A stretch of DNA of 64,000 nucleotides from CAZQVN01 sp964596775 (GCA_964596775.1 CAZQVN010000012.1:24542-88541), one strand, 5' to 3'; positions 10,101 to 18,655 are shown, counted from the first letter of the stretch. The notes: a model not told the origin generated them from the sequence alone. Translations and numbers: made by a program.

Positions 10101-10425
10101 CTGGATTCTCGCCCAGAACCAGGCCGGCGCCGGAGAAGCCGTGGAACTGGCCCGGCGCGCGGTGGAGCTGAACCCGTCCTCCGGCAACCTCGATACGTTC
10201 GGCTTTGCGCTCGGCGAGGTGGGCAAGCTGTCCGAAGCGGAAGCCGTGCTGCGCAGGGCCCTGGCCGAAGGCGACGGGAACGCGGAAACCGCGTTTCATC
10301 TCGGCCAGGTGCTGGCCCGCGCCGGCAAGCAGGACGAAGCCAGGGTGCTGTTCCGGAAAGCAGCCGACAGCGATCCTTCCGGCGATCTCGGAGCGCGCGC
10401 CCGCGCCGCGCTGGCGGGGCTCTGA
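7162..10425 (+). CDS. Membrane spermidine-synthase-like protein with C-terminal TPRs
   Basis: 1,087 residues in three parts. Residues about 20-470 form two MFS-like membrane halves that look like an internal duplication: GASALVYEVVWSRLL near the start recurs as SGFAALTYEVAWTKVL. Residues about 550-740 resemble a spermidine-synthase/methyltransferase fold (DVLMIGLASG, DCVEML, NDGRNHL, SQPSNPW). The last 220 residues are TPR repeats. Proteins of this layout are widespread and are often annotated as fused MFS/spermidine synthase. True polyamine synthesis is unproven, and the aminopropyl-donor pocket cannot be confirmed by eye. The start is TTG 7162, with GGAG eleven bases upstream; an ATG at 7154 ends after three codons. 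The next gene begins immediately after the stop. Confidence 0.8.
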   Translation: MTKQPSPRERSAPSPSRADFLVLCLFFLSGASALVYEVVWSRLLTFVFGGTAFAIATVLAAYMAGLAIGSWTFGRRIDKGGHPIIVYALLEGGIALWALVLPAILTALNGFYGVLYQSLNPGPSVLALIRFLICFLVLLVPTILMGGTLPVLSRLLVGGRKSLGLKTGILYGTNTIGAVAGTAAAGFFLIPNLGMQLSTWVAIAFNVAVTILAFGLRPLLPYEEPSSKPVAAPEPEPVPADHRLKKIVLFVYASSGFAALTYEVAWTKVLSGALGTTTYAFSAMLTTFLLGLALGAFIMARLADRHNPVLLLAWSQLGVAVLGLLALPVFGNLPYLFIEAYRQLGPSWQAQTLAKFALCAVTMLPPTLLMGGAFPLVARIYADAMGKLGRQVGTLYSSNTLGAILGSFSAGFILIPLVGRQGTILTAAAVNIVSASLLYWTIGRTLSGRARIVAALTALAILPALYFGSRPWDPYVMSSGAYVYAETYAREPDLRKSFHDSRLLYYEEDTEAIIAVYRAQHVLSLRTNGKVEASSSGDMLTQKLISHLPLLHHPNPADVLMIGLASGISLGSALAYPQVQQADCVEMLEGMTNVTDFFRKYNHDCMNDPRTRLIINDGRNHLALSDRTYDIIISQPSNPWIAGIGSLFTREFFAIGARRLKPDGIFCQWVQMYQMSREDFGSVVKTFHEAWPHMSIWMGSPGDIVLLGSRVPLELDYRKLSSDLSIESVTADLQQVGVRDVFGFLQSYIGGDDAAAALTRGAGRTITDDNLLLEFSMPRYLYSSDVDMMILPVLAPLRQPYTNVVEVRGLEPDSARAVTDTMERYYRGRNKAIDGIYLAIGKEHGSAVTILEEALQLAPTDPLIGHYISSSRNEVGITLLQGGQETQALKEFRRSAEVGSASERALAYNNIGLHHYSAGIADSAAWYWKMAADLEPESPIIRYNLGLVYDGLGRRDLAAAEYRDVLKIEPDNEVVLNNLAWILAQNQAGAGEAVELARRAVELNPSSGNLDTFGFALGEVGKLSEAEAVLRRALAEGDGNAETAFHLGQVLARAGKQDEARVLFRKAADSDPSGDLGARARAALAGL

Positions 10426-12600
10426 TTGAAAAGGACACCCTCCCGGCCCGCCTCGTCCTGGCCCGCCCTGCTGATTCCGGCAATGCTCGGCGCCATGATC
10501 GCGCTGGGAGGGCTCACCGTTGCCGGCCAGGGCCCCGTCTTCCGTAACGCCACGGGGATCGAGATCCCCTGGGAAAACGCCACCCGCAACCTTTCGACCC
10601 CGCCCCCGCGCGGCTCGGCCGTTCCGCCGGCGCCCCTCTACCCGCATGTCCTCAAGGGGCTGGGGCTGAACAGCGACCCCGCCCGGGCCCGCTCCACGCA
10701 GTTGATCCTGCTCGGATTCCTGCTTCCGTTCTTCGCCGCCCTGGCCGGGCTCCGCTGGAAGGGGACCGGTGCGGCATGGAGCGCCGGCTGCCTGGTTCTT
10801 CTGACCGGTTCCTTCCATGTCCATGCCGCATGGTTCGTGCCCGCCGCATGGCAGGCGGCCTGCGTGCTCGCCCTCCTGGCCCTGGTGGCCGGCCGGAAGA
10901 CCGGACCGGTGACCGCCGTCGGCGCCGGCGTTCTCCTCGGAATCTCCGGTCTCTGCGGCAGCCTCTGGGCCGTTCCGGCCGCGCTGGGACTGGCCGCGGC
11001 ATTCCTCGTGGACCGGAGACCTGCCCTTTCAGGACTGCTCGCCGCGGGATTCCTCGTGTTCCTCGCCGGGCCGACACTCGCCCCGGGAGGTGGAGGACCG
11101 GGGCTCCCCGCCACCACGACCGGCATCGACGCCGCGCTGGGATTTCATTCCGGCGCCTCCGGCCTGGATTCACGCCGGATCGACGCTCCCGGCTGGCGGT
11201 GGCTGAGCCCCGCGGACATCCTGACCCGGATGACCAGGGAGTCGGGAGAACCCCCGGACCCGCAGCGCGTCAACGCCGTCTTCGGCGCCTCCGCGCTGCG
11301 CTTCGTCGCCGCAAATCCCGTCGAGGCTCTCGGGCTCGTCGGGTGGAAACTGCTGCTGATGCTCCAGGCCTACGACCCTCCGTCGCCGGAAAGCGTGCTG
11401 TTCCGCGCTTCCGCCACGGTGCCCTGGGCGAAATGGCTCCTCCCGGTTGCCGCGCTGGTTCTCGGGTTCGGGGTGGCCGGATTGATCTTCGGGAAGGACG
11501 GGCGGCGGCCCCTCCTCATTCTCGGCGCGTCCGTGCTGCTGGTCTCGGCCTTCGGCGTCGTCCGGTCCGGCGACCGGCTGGCGCTGCTCGCAGTGCTTGC
11601 CCTGCCGGCGGGGGCGGCGCTTGCCGTCCGGGACCGCCGGACGGTCGCCGCGGGCGTGGCGCTGACCGCACTGCTCGGCGCCTCGTGGTTCGTCCTTCCG
11701 GCGCGCTACGAGTCCCGGGCCGACGAGCACTATGCAATGGGAGTCGCCTTCGACCGCCTGAAGCGACCGGCGGAATCGATGGCGGAACTGGACCGGGCCG
11801 TGCGGCTCGATCCGCACCATGTCAGCGCCCGCGTGACCCTGGCCGCGGGGCTCGCCCGGGACGGCCTGCATGAACAGGCGGCGGAGGAGATCCAGCGGGC
11901 GCTCGAAGACGCGCCGGACCTGGTCCAGGGGTGGCGGTTCCTGGCCCGCATGCAGCAGGATGCCGGGCGTCTCGAGGACGCGGCGCGGTCCTGGATGGAA
12001 GTGGGGCGCCTCGACCCCCGAAACGCCGAGGCCCGCAACAATCTCGGAACCGTGTACGCCGCGCTCGGAAAGTACGACGAAGCCGTGGACGCGCTCGAGG
12101 AGGCGCTGGTCCTCGATCCGACGTACCGGGAGGCCGGAATCAACCTCACGGAGATCCGCCGGCGCGGACCCGAGGGGCTTACCGGAGCGCGGCTGGAAAC
12201 GCAGGGGCCAGGCAACGCAGTGCTGCAGATCCAGTCCGGCGTGGCCGAGGCCATGCAGAAGCTGCAGGCCGGCGATGCCGAGGGCGCGGCAGTGCGGATC
12301 CAGGAGTTGCGCGCCACTTACGGGGCCACACCCGACATCGACTTTGCCTCGGGCAACCTGGCGATGAACCGGGGCGAGTTCGAGCAGGCCATCGAACTGT
12401 ACGAACGCAGCCGGACCCAGATATCCAACAATCCGGTACTGCTGTTGAACCTCGGGGCCGCCTACGCGCAGACGGGCAACCTGGAAAGAGCCGTGCCCCT
12501 CTGGGAAGAGGTGTTGCGCATCGATCCGTCCAGCGCGGTGGCCCGCCAGAACCTCGAGGCCGCCCGGGCTTCCGGGGCAGCGCCCTCTACGACCCCCTAG
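10426..12600 (+). CDS. Membrane protein with C-terminal TPR repeats
   Basis: 724 residues. The first 420 hold about ten hydrophobic segments with short loops; the last 290 are TPR repeats (for example the AEARNNLGTVYAALGKYDEA unit near residue 530). TTG start at 10426 directly abuts the previous stop, and the first codons (LKRTPSRP in the genetic code, initiator Met in the protein) lead into a hydrophobic segment. The membrane part could be a GT-C-type glycosyltransferase core, but no diagnostic DD/DE loop motif was found, so the function is unknown. The pairing with the preceding membrane/TPR protein suggests one complex. The stop codon overlaps the convergent stop of the next gene by three bases. 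Confidence 0.75.
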   Translation: MKRTPSRPASSWPALLIPAMLGAMIALGGLTVAGQGPVFRNATGIEIPWENATRNLSTPPPRGSAVPPAPLYPHVLKGLGLNSDPARARSTQLILLGFLLPFFAALAGLRWKGTGAAWSAGCLVLLTGSFHVHAAWFVPAAWQAACVLALLALVAGRKTGPVTAVGAGVLLGISGLCGSLWAVPAALGLAAAFLVDRRPALSGLLAAGFLVFLAGPTLAPGGGGPGLPATTTGIDAALGFHSGASGLDSRRIDAPGWRWLSPADILTRMTRESGEPPDPQRVNAVFGASALRFVAANPVEALGLVGWKLLLMLQAYDPPSPESVLFRASATVPWAKWLLPVAALVLGFGVAGLIFGKDGRRPLLILGASVLLVSAFGVVRSGDRLALLAVLALPAGAALAVRDRRTVAAGVALTALLGASWFVLPARYESRADEHYAMGVAFDRLKRPAESMAELDRAVRLDPHHVSARVTLAAGLARDGLHEQAAEEIQRALEDAPDLVQGWRFLARMQQDAGRLEDAARSWMEVGRLDPRNAEARNNLGTVYAALGKYDEAVDALEEALVLDPTYREAGINLTEIRRRGPEGLTGARLETQGPGNAVLQIQSGVAEAMQKLQAGDAEGAAVRIQELRATYGATPDIDFASGNLAMNRGEFEQAIELYERSRTQISNNPVLLLNLGAAYAQTGNLERAVPLWEEVLRIDPSSAVARQNLEAARASGAAPSTTP

Positions 12601-14516
12601 TCCGGACCGGCCTGTCCCGCGGCATTGAGCTCGCTCAATCGCGCACGGACCCGGTCCGCATCCCCTGGATAACGCAGCGCGCGGTTCCAGGTCTCGCGCG
12701 CCTCGCGCCGGCGCCCCATCCGGAGGTGAATCTCCGCCAGCGTGTCGAGCGTAGCGGCATCCGGCTGCAGCGCCACCGCCCGCTCGGCATGCGAGAGCGC
12801 TTCGTCGAGATCGCCGCCGGACAGCAGGAGGTACCAGGCCAGGCTGTTGTGCGCGTCGGCGTCCGCGGGGTTGAGCGCCGCCGCCCGGCGGAACGCGCGA
12901 ACCGCGCCCGTCGTGTCGGCCACGCCGAGACGGGCCAGCCCCAGGTTGAACCAGGCCAGATCGATCGTGGAGTCCCTGGCCACCGCCCGTTCCAGGAGCG
13001 CCACGGCCTCCCGGTGATTCCCGCTGTTCACTTCGAGCCCGCCCAGCGTGATCCACGCGCTGGAATAGGAGGAGTCGCTGGCGATGGCGGCCCGGAGGTC
13101 GCGGCGGGCCTCCTCCACTCTTCCGAGCGACATCCGGTAGCCGCCGAGATTCACCCATGCTTCGGTGTAGGTCGGATCCAGGGACACCGCCGTTTGCAGC
13201 GAGGCGATCGCCTCCTCGACCCTCCCCTGATCATGCAGATTCACGCCGAGATTGTAATGAGCCCGTCCGCTCCGCGGGGAAGACCGCACCGTGGCCCTGG
13301 CCAGGGTCGCGTCGTCCGCCCAGTCGCGGTTCCGGACCAGCGAGGTCGCGGTGCCGGCCACTCCGAGCAGAGCCACCACGGCGACCGCCGCGCGGCGGTC
13401 CGCGGCTCCCGATCGTCCGGCCAGCGCCATTCCCGCGCCGGCCACGGCAAGGAGAAAGCCGGCCGACGGCAGGTACAGCAGGCGCTCCGCCATGACCGTG
13501 CCGATCCGGATCACGAAGTTGGACACGGGGAACAGGGTGAGGCCGAACAGGCCGAGGCCGACGGCCATGGCCGACGCCGGGCCGCGGGGTTCCGCTCCCT
13601 CCCGTCGCGCGGCGCGGAATGCCCCGACGAAGGCAACGGCCAGCCCGAGGACGCACGCCGTGCCGAACCAGGCCCACGCGTCGCCCGGCGCGGCGGCGTC
13701 GATCTGGGGCCACGAATAGTCCGCCGACAGCCGCCACGGAAAGACGAGCAGCACGACGTAGCGCCCGAACACCGACAGCGCCGTCCACAGGGCGGACAGG
13801 AACGGGAGCGTGGCGATCACGTTGTCCATCCGGTAGAGAATCATCCCCTTCGGGTTCGTGAACGCCCCGAGGACGGCGTACCGGGCGGCCAGGTAACCGA
13901 CCAGGACGGCGGCGTAGAGGGCGTACGCCCGGAGGTCGATGCGGCGCCGCCGGAGCAGGTCGCGCAGCAGCAGCGCGGCCGGCAGCACCACGGCGATCTC
14001 CTTGGCCAGCAGACCGGCCGCGAACACCGTCGCCGCCGCGGTGCGGCGCCTGTCGTGAAGGAGCCATGCGGCGAGAAAACCGGCCGCCGCCAGGAGCTCG
14101 GCGCGCCCGACAAGGTTGGCCACCGCCTCGGTGTGAACCGGGTGCACGGCGAACAGGAGCGCGGCGGCCAGCGCACCCGCCGGGGAGAGAAACTCCAGGG
14201 CACAGAGAAACAGGAGGATCGACACGAGCGCGTGGAGCAGCACGTTGACGACGTGCCAGGCCAGGGGTTCCAGGGAGGCAACCCGGTGGTTGAGGGCGAA
14301 GGAGAACACGGTCAGCGGCCGGTAGAGTCCGCCGGTGAGCCGCCCGCCCCAGTAGGGAGTCGTCCAGACCTCGGACATCCGCGCCGGATCCGTCACCCGC
14401 GGGTTGGCGACGATGATCTGCGCGTCGTCGTACACGAATCCGCCCGGCAGGCTCGTCGCGTACGCCGCGCACGCCGCGGCCAGAACGAGCAGCAGGGGGA
14501 GGATCCGGGAGCGCAT
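12597..14516 (-). CDS. TMTC-like GT-C membrane protein with TPR repeats (putative protein O-glycosyltransferase)
   Basis: 639 residues. N-terminal about 420 residues are polytopic membrane segments; the C-terminal 210 are TPR repeats. The first extracytoplasmic loop carries FVYDDAQII (about residues 27-35), and a later stretch carries AVHPVHTEAVANLVGRAELL (about 121-140). This pair is characteristic of the TMTC-like O-mannosyltransferase family, which transfers sugar from a polyprenyl-phosphate donor to exported proteins. Acceptor and sugar are inferred from the family only. ATG 14516 is used. A nearly identical start region lies 46 bases upstream and encodes a 14-codon leader (14518-14562). 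Many secreted proteins in the window could be substrates. Confidence 0.8.
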   Translation of the reverse strand: MRSRILPLLLVLAAACAAYATSLPGGFVYDDAQIIVANPRVTDPARMSEVWTTPYWGGRLTGGLYRPLTVFSFALNHRVASLEPLAWHVVNVLLHALVSILLFLCALEFLSPAGALAAALLFAVHPVHTEAVANLVGRAELLAAAGFLAAWLLHDRRRTAAATVFAAGLLAKEIAVVLPAALLLRDLLRRRRIDLRAYALYAAVLVGYLAARYAVLGAFTNPKGMILYRMDNVIATLPFLSALWTALSVFGRYVVLLVFPWRLSADYSWPQIDAAAPGDAWAWFGTACVLGLAVAFVGAFRAARREGAEPRGPASAMAVGLGLFGLTLFPVSNFVIRIGTVMAERLLYLPSAGFLLAVAGAGMALAGRSGAADRRAAVAVVALLGVAGTATSLVRNRDWADDATLARATVRSSPRSGRAHYNLGVNLHDQGRVEEAIASLQTAVSLDPTYTEAWVNLGGYRMSLGRVEEARRDLRAAIASDSSYSSAWITLGGLEVNSGNHREAVALLERAVARDSTIDLAWFNLGLARLGVADTTGAVRAFRRAAALNPADADAHNSLAWYLLLSGGDLDEALSHAERAVALQPDAATLDTLAEIHLRMGRRREARETWNRALRYPGDADRVRARLSELNAAGQAGPD

Positions 14517-14568
14517 GTCAGGCGATCGCGGGATGGAGTGGGGAGAGTTTCCGGGAGCGCATTTCAGG
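14505..14568. repeat. Pair of 18-base near-identical direct repeats around a start codon
   Basis: CCGGGAGCGCATGTCAGG at 14505-14522 and the same sequence with one change (ATG to ATT) at 14551-14568, offset 46 bases. On the minus strand both copies carry an ATGCGCTCCCGG start region. The upstream copy (ATG 14562) opens a 14-codon frame ending in TGA at 14518, two bases before the real start at 14516. Confidence 0.7.
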
Positions 14569-14571
14569 GAA

Positions 14572-16143
14572 TCACTTGATGTAGGGAACGGCTTCGAGCT
14601 GGCGTTTTTCCTCGGGTGACAGGGTCCGCTCCGGCCGGTCGGTCAGGATCGTCGTGCCGTCGGAGTAGCAGGGCGGCCGCTTCTTCAGCGTTTCCGCGCC
14701 GAACACCGCGGTCAGCACCCGGCCGTCCATGTCCTGCGGCACGCACTCGCCCATCGTGTAGAGGATCGTCGGGGCCACGTCGACGAGCGAGGCGCCCGCC
14801 AGTTCGCCGCGATTGATCCCCGGGCCCTTGATGATGAAGATCCCGTTCGGGCGGTGGTAGCCCGAATAGGACGTGGAATGGAGGTCGGTGACCGTGTCCA
14901 GGTCCTTCGCGGGGTCGCCGGGTCCGATGTAGCACTCGGGCGCCTCGATCATCACGAGGTCGGGGGCCTTTTCGACCATCCGCCCGGAGTAGAGTTCCTC
15001 ACGGCGCACGACCCGCTCGACCGGTTTCTTTCCCGTCAGCGGATCGACGATGGCGGTGGCCTGCTCCACGAACATGGAGCGGAACGTGTCGTACTCGGGC
15101 GACATCGGCCAGGTCGTTCCGAGCCGGTAACGGAAGATCCCGTTCGTGATGAAGACGTCCGGCACCTTGTGATTGCGCACGTAGTCGTTGAGCGACGACC
15201 GTCCGAACCAGTTCAATGCGTTCACCTCGCGGTAGATCGGCCCGAAACCGTGGTCGGAAATGACGATCACCACGGCGTCCTCGGGCAGCAGGGCGAGGAT
15301 TTCGCCGAGGCGCTTGTCCATCCCCTTCCAGAACTCGTGAATCGCCTCGCCGAAGTCCTTTCCGAGCTGCTCCGTGTAGTAGGGATGCTGCGGATCCATC
15401 ATCCCCCAGAAGAAGTGCTGGATGCGGTCGGTGGCGGTGAACACGGTCCAGGTGAAATCGTCGTTCCGCGTGCGCAGCCAGTCGCCGGTCACGCGGGCCA
15501 CGTCGTCCCGCGACTTGACGATCGTGGCCAGCATCGCCGCCTCGGCGTCCCGGATGAGCGCCTCCCCCATCCGGTCGAGCGCGTAGTCCCCGAGGGAGGC
15601 CTGCAACTCCTTCGGATACGTGTAGGACAGGTTCGGGGCGTCGGGAAAGGGAAACCCGGACACCATGACCCCGTTCACCGGGTCGGGGGGCCACGTCATC
15701 GGAACATTGAGAATGCCGACGGTCCGCCCCGCGTCGGACAGGAGTTTCCAGACCGGAACCGCGCGGCGGCTTTCCGACGTGTACAGGAGCGACTTTCCCG
15801 GCTGGTCGGGATCGGGGCGCTCGAAGTCGAAGATGCCGTGCTTGCCGGGATTCACGCCGGTGGCCGCCGAGGTCCACGCCACCGGGGAGAGGATCGGGTG
15901 CACGGAGTGGAGTTCGCCGTAGACGCCGCCGTCCATCAGGCTCTTCAGGTTCGGCAGCTCCCCCGCCGCGAGCCAGGGATCGAGGAGATCGAACGTGGCT
16001 CCGTCCAGCCCGATCACGAACACCTTCGGGCCCGTCGGCTTCCGGCCGCAGGAGAGCGCGGACAGCGCGAGGACGAGGGCCAGGGCGATGAAGGAGCGCA
16101 TCAGCGGGACGCGGGCGCCGGGGGCGGATTTCGATACGGGCAC
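14572..16143 (-). CDS. Alkaline-phosphatase-superfamily phosphodiesterase lipoprotein, copy 1
   Basis: About 523 residues. A signal sequence ends in SALSC (lipobox), so it is a predicted envelope lipoprotein. The type I phosphodiesterase/nucleotide pyrophosphatase fold is visible. The first metal site is in VIGLDGATF and the nucleophile Thr region in AWTSAATGVNPGKHGIFDF. The second metal site is DHGFGP (about residue 300), and a late metal His lies in SGYHRPNG. These enzymes hydrolyse phosphodiesters or transfer phospho-alcohol groups; the substrate is unknown. GTG 16143 is preferred because GAGGA lies nine bases upstream. GTG 16152 (three residues longer) and ATG 16101 are alternatives. It directly follows its paralogue, so this is a tandem duplication in one operon. 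Confidence 0.83.
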   Translation of the reverse strand: MPVSKSAPGARVPLMRSFIALALVLALSALSCGRKPTGPKVFVIGLDGATFDLLDPWLAAGELPNLKSLMDGGVYGELHSVHPILSPVAWTSAATGVNPGKHGIFDFERPDPDQPGKSLLYTSESRRAVPVWKLLSDAGRTVGILNVPMTWPPDPVNGVMVSGFPFPDAPNLSYTYPKELQASLGDYALDRMGEALIRDAEAAMLATIVKSRDDVARVTGDWLRTRNDDFTWTVFTATDRIQHFFWGMMDPQHPYYTEQLGKDFGEAIHEFWKGMDKRLGEILALLPEDAVVIVISDHGFGPIYREVNALNWFGRSSLNDYVRNHKVPDVFITNGIFRYRLGTTWPMSPEYDTFRSMFVEQATAIVDPLTGKKPVERVVRREELYSGRMVEKAPDLVMIEAPECYIGPGDPAKDLDTVTDLHSTSYSGYHRPNGIFIIKGPGINRGELAGASLVDVAPTILYTMGECVPQDMDGRVLTAVFGAETLKKRPPCYSDGTTILTDRPERTLSPEEKRQLEAVPYIK

Positions 16144-16155
16144 GTGTGTCACTCC

Positions 16156-17691
16156 TCAGTGCATGTAGGGCAGGCTGCCGACCTTCTGGTCCAGGGTGTC
16201 GGCGGCGGAATTGTCCTTCACGTCCTTCCGCTCCGAACGCACCGGGTTCTTCCTGACGTAGTCGGGCTGGAACAGCGCGGTCAGCACCCGGCCGTCGCAG
16301 TAGTTCGGAACGGGCTGTCCGAGCAGGTACAGGATCGTCGGGGTAATGTCCAGCAGCGTGGCGCCCGAGTCAAGGCGGCCGCGCACGAACGGTCCGCCGG
16401 TGGCGATCAGGATTCCTTCCATCTCGTGATGGCCGGAAAACGTGTAGGACGGCGTGCCCCACGGTTCGCGATAACCGCGGTCGTTGGAAATGTACACCTC
16501 CGGCGACGGGGTCATCACGATGTCCGGCCCCTTGTCCGCATAGCGGCCGATGTAGGCCTCCTCGCGGCGGTACGTGGCACGGGCCGGACCGAGCCCCGTC
16601 TCGGGGTCCCGCGTGCGCTTCAGCCGGTCGAGGACGTCGTTGCGGACCGCTTCGTAGTCGCTCTTCGAAACGACGCCATTCGGCTCGCGCCCTTCCACGT
16701 TCAGGTACAGCAGGGAACCGTTCGTTTCGAACGAATACGTGCAGCTCAGCGGCGGTTCGCCGGCGCCCGGGTTCCGCAGGAACGACTGCATCCGGAACTC
16801 GCGGTGCACGCCTCCGAACCCGTGATCGGAGAGGACGACGATCGGCAGGTCCGCCCCCTTCCGGCGCCGGGCCGTTTCGAGGATCGTGCCGAGGTGCCCG
16901 TCCAGTTCCACCCACAGATCGTGGATGGCGGTGCCGTAGCGGGACGCCTTCTCCTCGTCGTACTTCGGCCACTGCGGGTCCATGTACTGCCAGAAGAAGT
17001 GCTGGATCCGGTCCGTGGAGGTGAACACGACCCAGGCCATGTCCCACTCCTCGGTGTCCAGCAGCCGGTTCACGTTTTCCGCGCGGCTCCGCATCGTGGC
17101 CATGATGTCCTCGAGCAGGCGGTCCTCGGTGCCGTCCTCGATCGACAGGTCCATCCTGTCGATCCGGTAGCCGGTCAGTTGCGCCTCGAGTTCGGGCGGG
17201 TAGGTGTAACCGGTGATGCCGGTGTGGGGCATCCCGGAGATCATGAACCCGTTCACCGCATCGGGCGGGTCCGAAGCCGGCACGTTGATCACGCCGACCT
17301 TGATCTTCGCGTCGGAGAGCAGCTGCCAGATGGCCGGAACACGCCGGCTCCGCGAGGTTTCGTTGACGAACGTCATCTCGTTGGGGAGGCGTTTCAGGAA
17401 GTCGAAGATGCCGTGCTTGCCCGGATTGACGCCGGTGACCGCCGAGGTCCAGGCCGGCGGCGAAAGAAAGGGGACGACGGAGGTCAGGTCGCCGGAGACG
17501 CCGGAATCCACCAGCGACTTGAGATGCGGCAGGTCCCCGGCCTCCATCCACGGGCGCAGGAGCTTCCAGGTGGCGCCGTCCAGGCCGATGACGAGGGCGC
17601 TACCGGCTCCGGGATGTTTCTTTCCGCAGGCGGGCGCGATGAGAACCAGGCCGAAGACGACCAGGGTTCGGATGAGGGACCCGATGGACAT
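16156..17691 (-). CDS. Alkaline-phosphatase-superfamily phosphodiesterase lipoprotein, copy 2
   Basis: 511 residues, paralogue of the adjacent downstream gene. The signal peptide ends in LIAPAC (lipobox). The same family landmarks appear in the same order: VIGLDGATW, AWTSAVTGVNPGKHGIFDF, SDHGFGG and a late SGHHEMEG metal site. The shared TGVNPGKHGIFDF block points to a common ancestor; the middle part has diverged, so the two may act on different substrates. The stop lies 13 bases before the preferred start of copy 1, so the pair is co-transcribed. Family is secure; the role (envelope phospho-group turnover or transfer) is inference. Confidence 0.84.
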   Translation of the reverse strand: MSIGSLIRTLVVFGLVLIAPACGKKHPGAGSALVIGLDGATWKLLRPWMEAGDLPHLKSLVDSGVSGDLTSVVPFLSPPAWTSAVTGVNPGKHGIFDFLKRLPNEMTFVNETSRSRRVPAIWQLLSDAKIKVGVINVPASDPPDAVNGFMISGMPHTGITGYTYPPELEAQLTGYRIDRMDLSIEDGTEDRLLEDIMATMRSRAENVNRLLDTEEWDMAWVVFTSTDRIQHFFWQYMDPQWPKYDEEKASRYGTAIHDLWVELDGHLGTILETARRRKGADLPIVVLSDHGFGGVHREFRMQSFLRNPGAGEPPLSCTYSFETNGSLLYLNVEGREPNGVVSKSDYEAVRNDVLDRLKRTRDPETGLGPARATYRREEAYIGRYADKGPDIVMTPSPEVYISNDRGYREPWGTPSYTFSGHHEMEGILIATGGPFVRGRLDSGATLLDITPTILYLLGQPVPNYCDGRVLTALFQPDYVRKNPVRSERKDVKDNSAADTLDQKVGSLPYMH

Positions 17692-17746
17692 CCGCGGAGG
17701 CCGCCGCCCCTGGGGACGGGCGCGCCGTGGCGCCTCTTCGGGTCGC

Positions 17747-18466
17747 CTAATTGCCGTTCGGATTCGACTTCACTCCGCTCCAGGTCGTTTCCTGCACGGG
17801 ACGGGCCTGGCCGCAGGGGTTGTACCCGTCTTCGGATGCTCCCTCGGAAAACGTGACGAACCCGAGATGGGGGCGCGGGAATATCGGGGCTCCCGCACCG
17901 GCCACGAGCGTCTCGCGGGCGGCGCAATCGGCCACCTTGGCCGCGTTGTCCACCGGCCGGGGAATGACCTCGAATTTGTCCGCGGTGTAGGCGGTGATGT
18001 AGAAATAGCCGGCCACCCCGGTGACTCCCGTACCGACCCCTCCGGGCTCCGAACGCTGGCAGTTGTTTTCCGCGTCCCAGGTGATCTGGTTGCTTCCGCC
18101 GGGATTGGGCCAGCCGCCGAAGGGAAACTGGAGGGCCCCGCAGAGGGACCACTCGATGACGTCCACCCCGAGCCTCCGGGCACCGTTGTAATCGATGCCG
18201 CACTGGAGACCGGCCAGCCCGATCGACGGGTTCGCGTCCGTGACCACGAGATAGGCGTAGTAGGGCTCGTTCAGCTTCCCCTTCGTGACCATGTCCTGGC
18301 AGGCCGGCCTGGCCTTGTTGCTCGAGCACTTGTTCCCGCCGACCGATCCGACCGGCACGATGTGTATCATGATCTTGGCGTATTCGTTCTCGTCGGCCCG
18401 GACCGGTCCGGCCGCCAGGACGACGGCGAGGGCGGTCAGCGCCAGAAACTGCGCGGGATGCTTCAA
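17747..18466 (-). CDS. Small secreted Cys-containing protein, unknown function (paralogue A)
   Basis: 239 residues from TTG 18466, preceded by GGAG at six bases and followed by a clean signal peptide ending near VRA-DEN. The mature part has about a dozen Cys and is clearly related to the gene at 18656-19327. Both share AKI.IHI.P, YYAYLVVTD (YYTYVLVTD in the other), the block EPGG.GTGV..VAGYFY, PRPVDNA.KVA.C, and a terminal GYNPCG...PVQ.TTWS. No known family was recognised. The cysteines suggest disulfides in an oxidising compartment. A perfect TATAAT promoter lies 62 bases upstream. Confidence 0.78.
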   Translation of the reverse strand: MKHPAQFLALTALAVVLAAGPVRADENEYAKIMIHIVPVGSVGGNKCSSNKARPACQDMVTKGKLNEPYYAYLVVTDANPSIGLAGLQCGIDYNGARRLGVDVIEWSLCGALQFPFGGWPNPGGSNQITWDAENNCQRSEPGGVGTGVTGVAGYFYITAYTADKFEVIPRPVDNAAKVADCAARETLVAGAGAPIFPRPHLGFVTFSEGASEDGYNPCGQARPVQETTWSGVKSNPNGN

Positions 18467-18528
18467 GACGGACTCCGTGAGGTCAGAGGGAACTCGACCG
18501 GGACCAGACCCCGGCACGGGCGGATACA

Positions 18529-18557
18529 ATTATAGAGGATCGATGGACCGTTGTCGT
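18529..18557 (-). promoter_or_regulatory. Sigma70-like promoter with perfect -10 for paralogue A
   Basis: Minus strand: -35 ACGACA (18552-18557), a 17-base spacer, -10 TATAAT (18529-18534). It lies downstream of the terminator of paralogue B, so the two paralogues look separately transcribed. Confidence 0.65.
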
Positions 18558-18578
18558 CACCCGCGAGGACCGAACCGG

Positions 18579-18600
18579 GTTCCCGCGCGGAGGCGGGAAC
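18579..18600. other. Perfect 8-bp inverted repeat next to the terminator T-run
   Basis: GTTCCCGC (18579-18586) and GCGGGAAC (18593-18600) with a six-base loop. It lies directly after the U-run of the terminator at 18602-18633 as read on the minus strand, and upstream of the TATAAT promoter. It could be a second terminator stem or a 5' element; no function is shown. Confidence 0.5.
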
Positions 18601-18601
18601 T

Positions 18602-18633
18602 AAAAAAAAAAGGGTGGCGCCGAAGCACCACCC
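18602..18633 (-). terminator. Rho-independent terminator with UUCG loop
   Basis: Read on the minus strand, GGGTGGTGC (18625-18633) and GCGCCACCC (18612-18620) form a 9-bp stem closed by a TTCG tetraloop. Ten T follow (18602-18611). It starts 22 bases after the stop of the secreted protein at 18656-19327. This is the clearest intrinsic terminator in the window. Confidence 0.92.
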
Positions 18634-18655
18634 TTTTCTTTACGCTCAGGAAAGC

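Noticed and set aside
7837..10824. Open frame of 995 codons on the minus strand opposite the spermidine-synthase-like gene
   Set aside because: Antisense shadow with low-complexity Arg/Gly/Glu composition.
14854..17856. Open frame of 1,000 codons on the plus strand opposite the two phosphodiesterases
   Set aside because: Antisense shadow; both genes on the minus strand have complete motifs.
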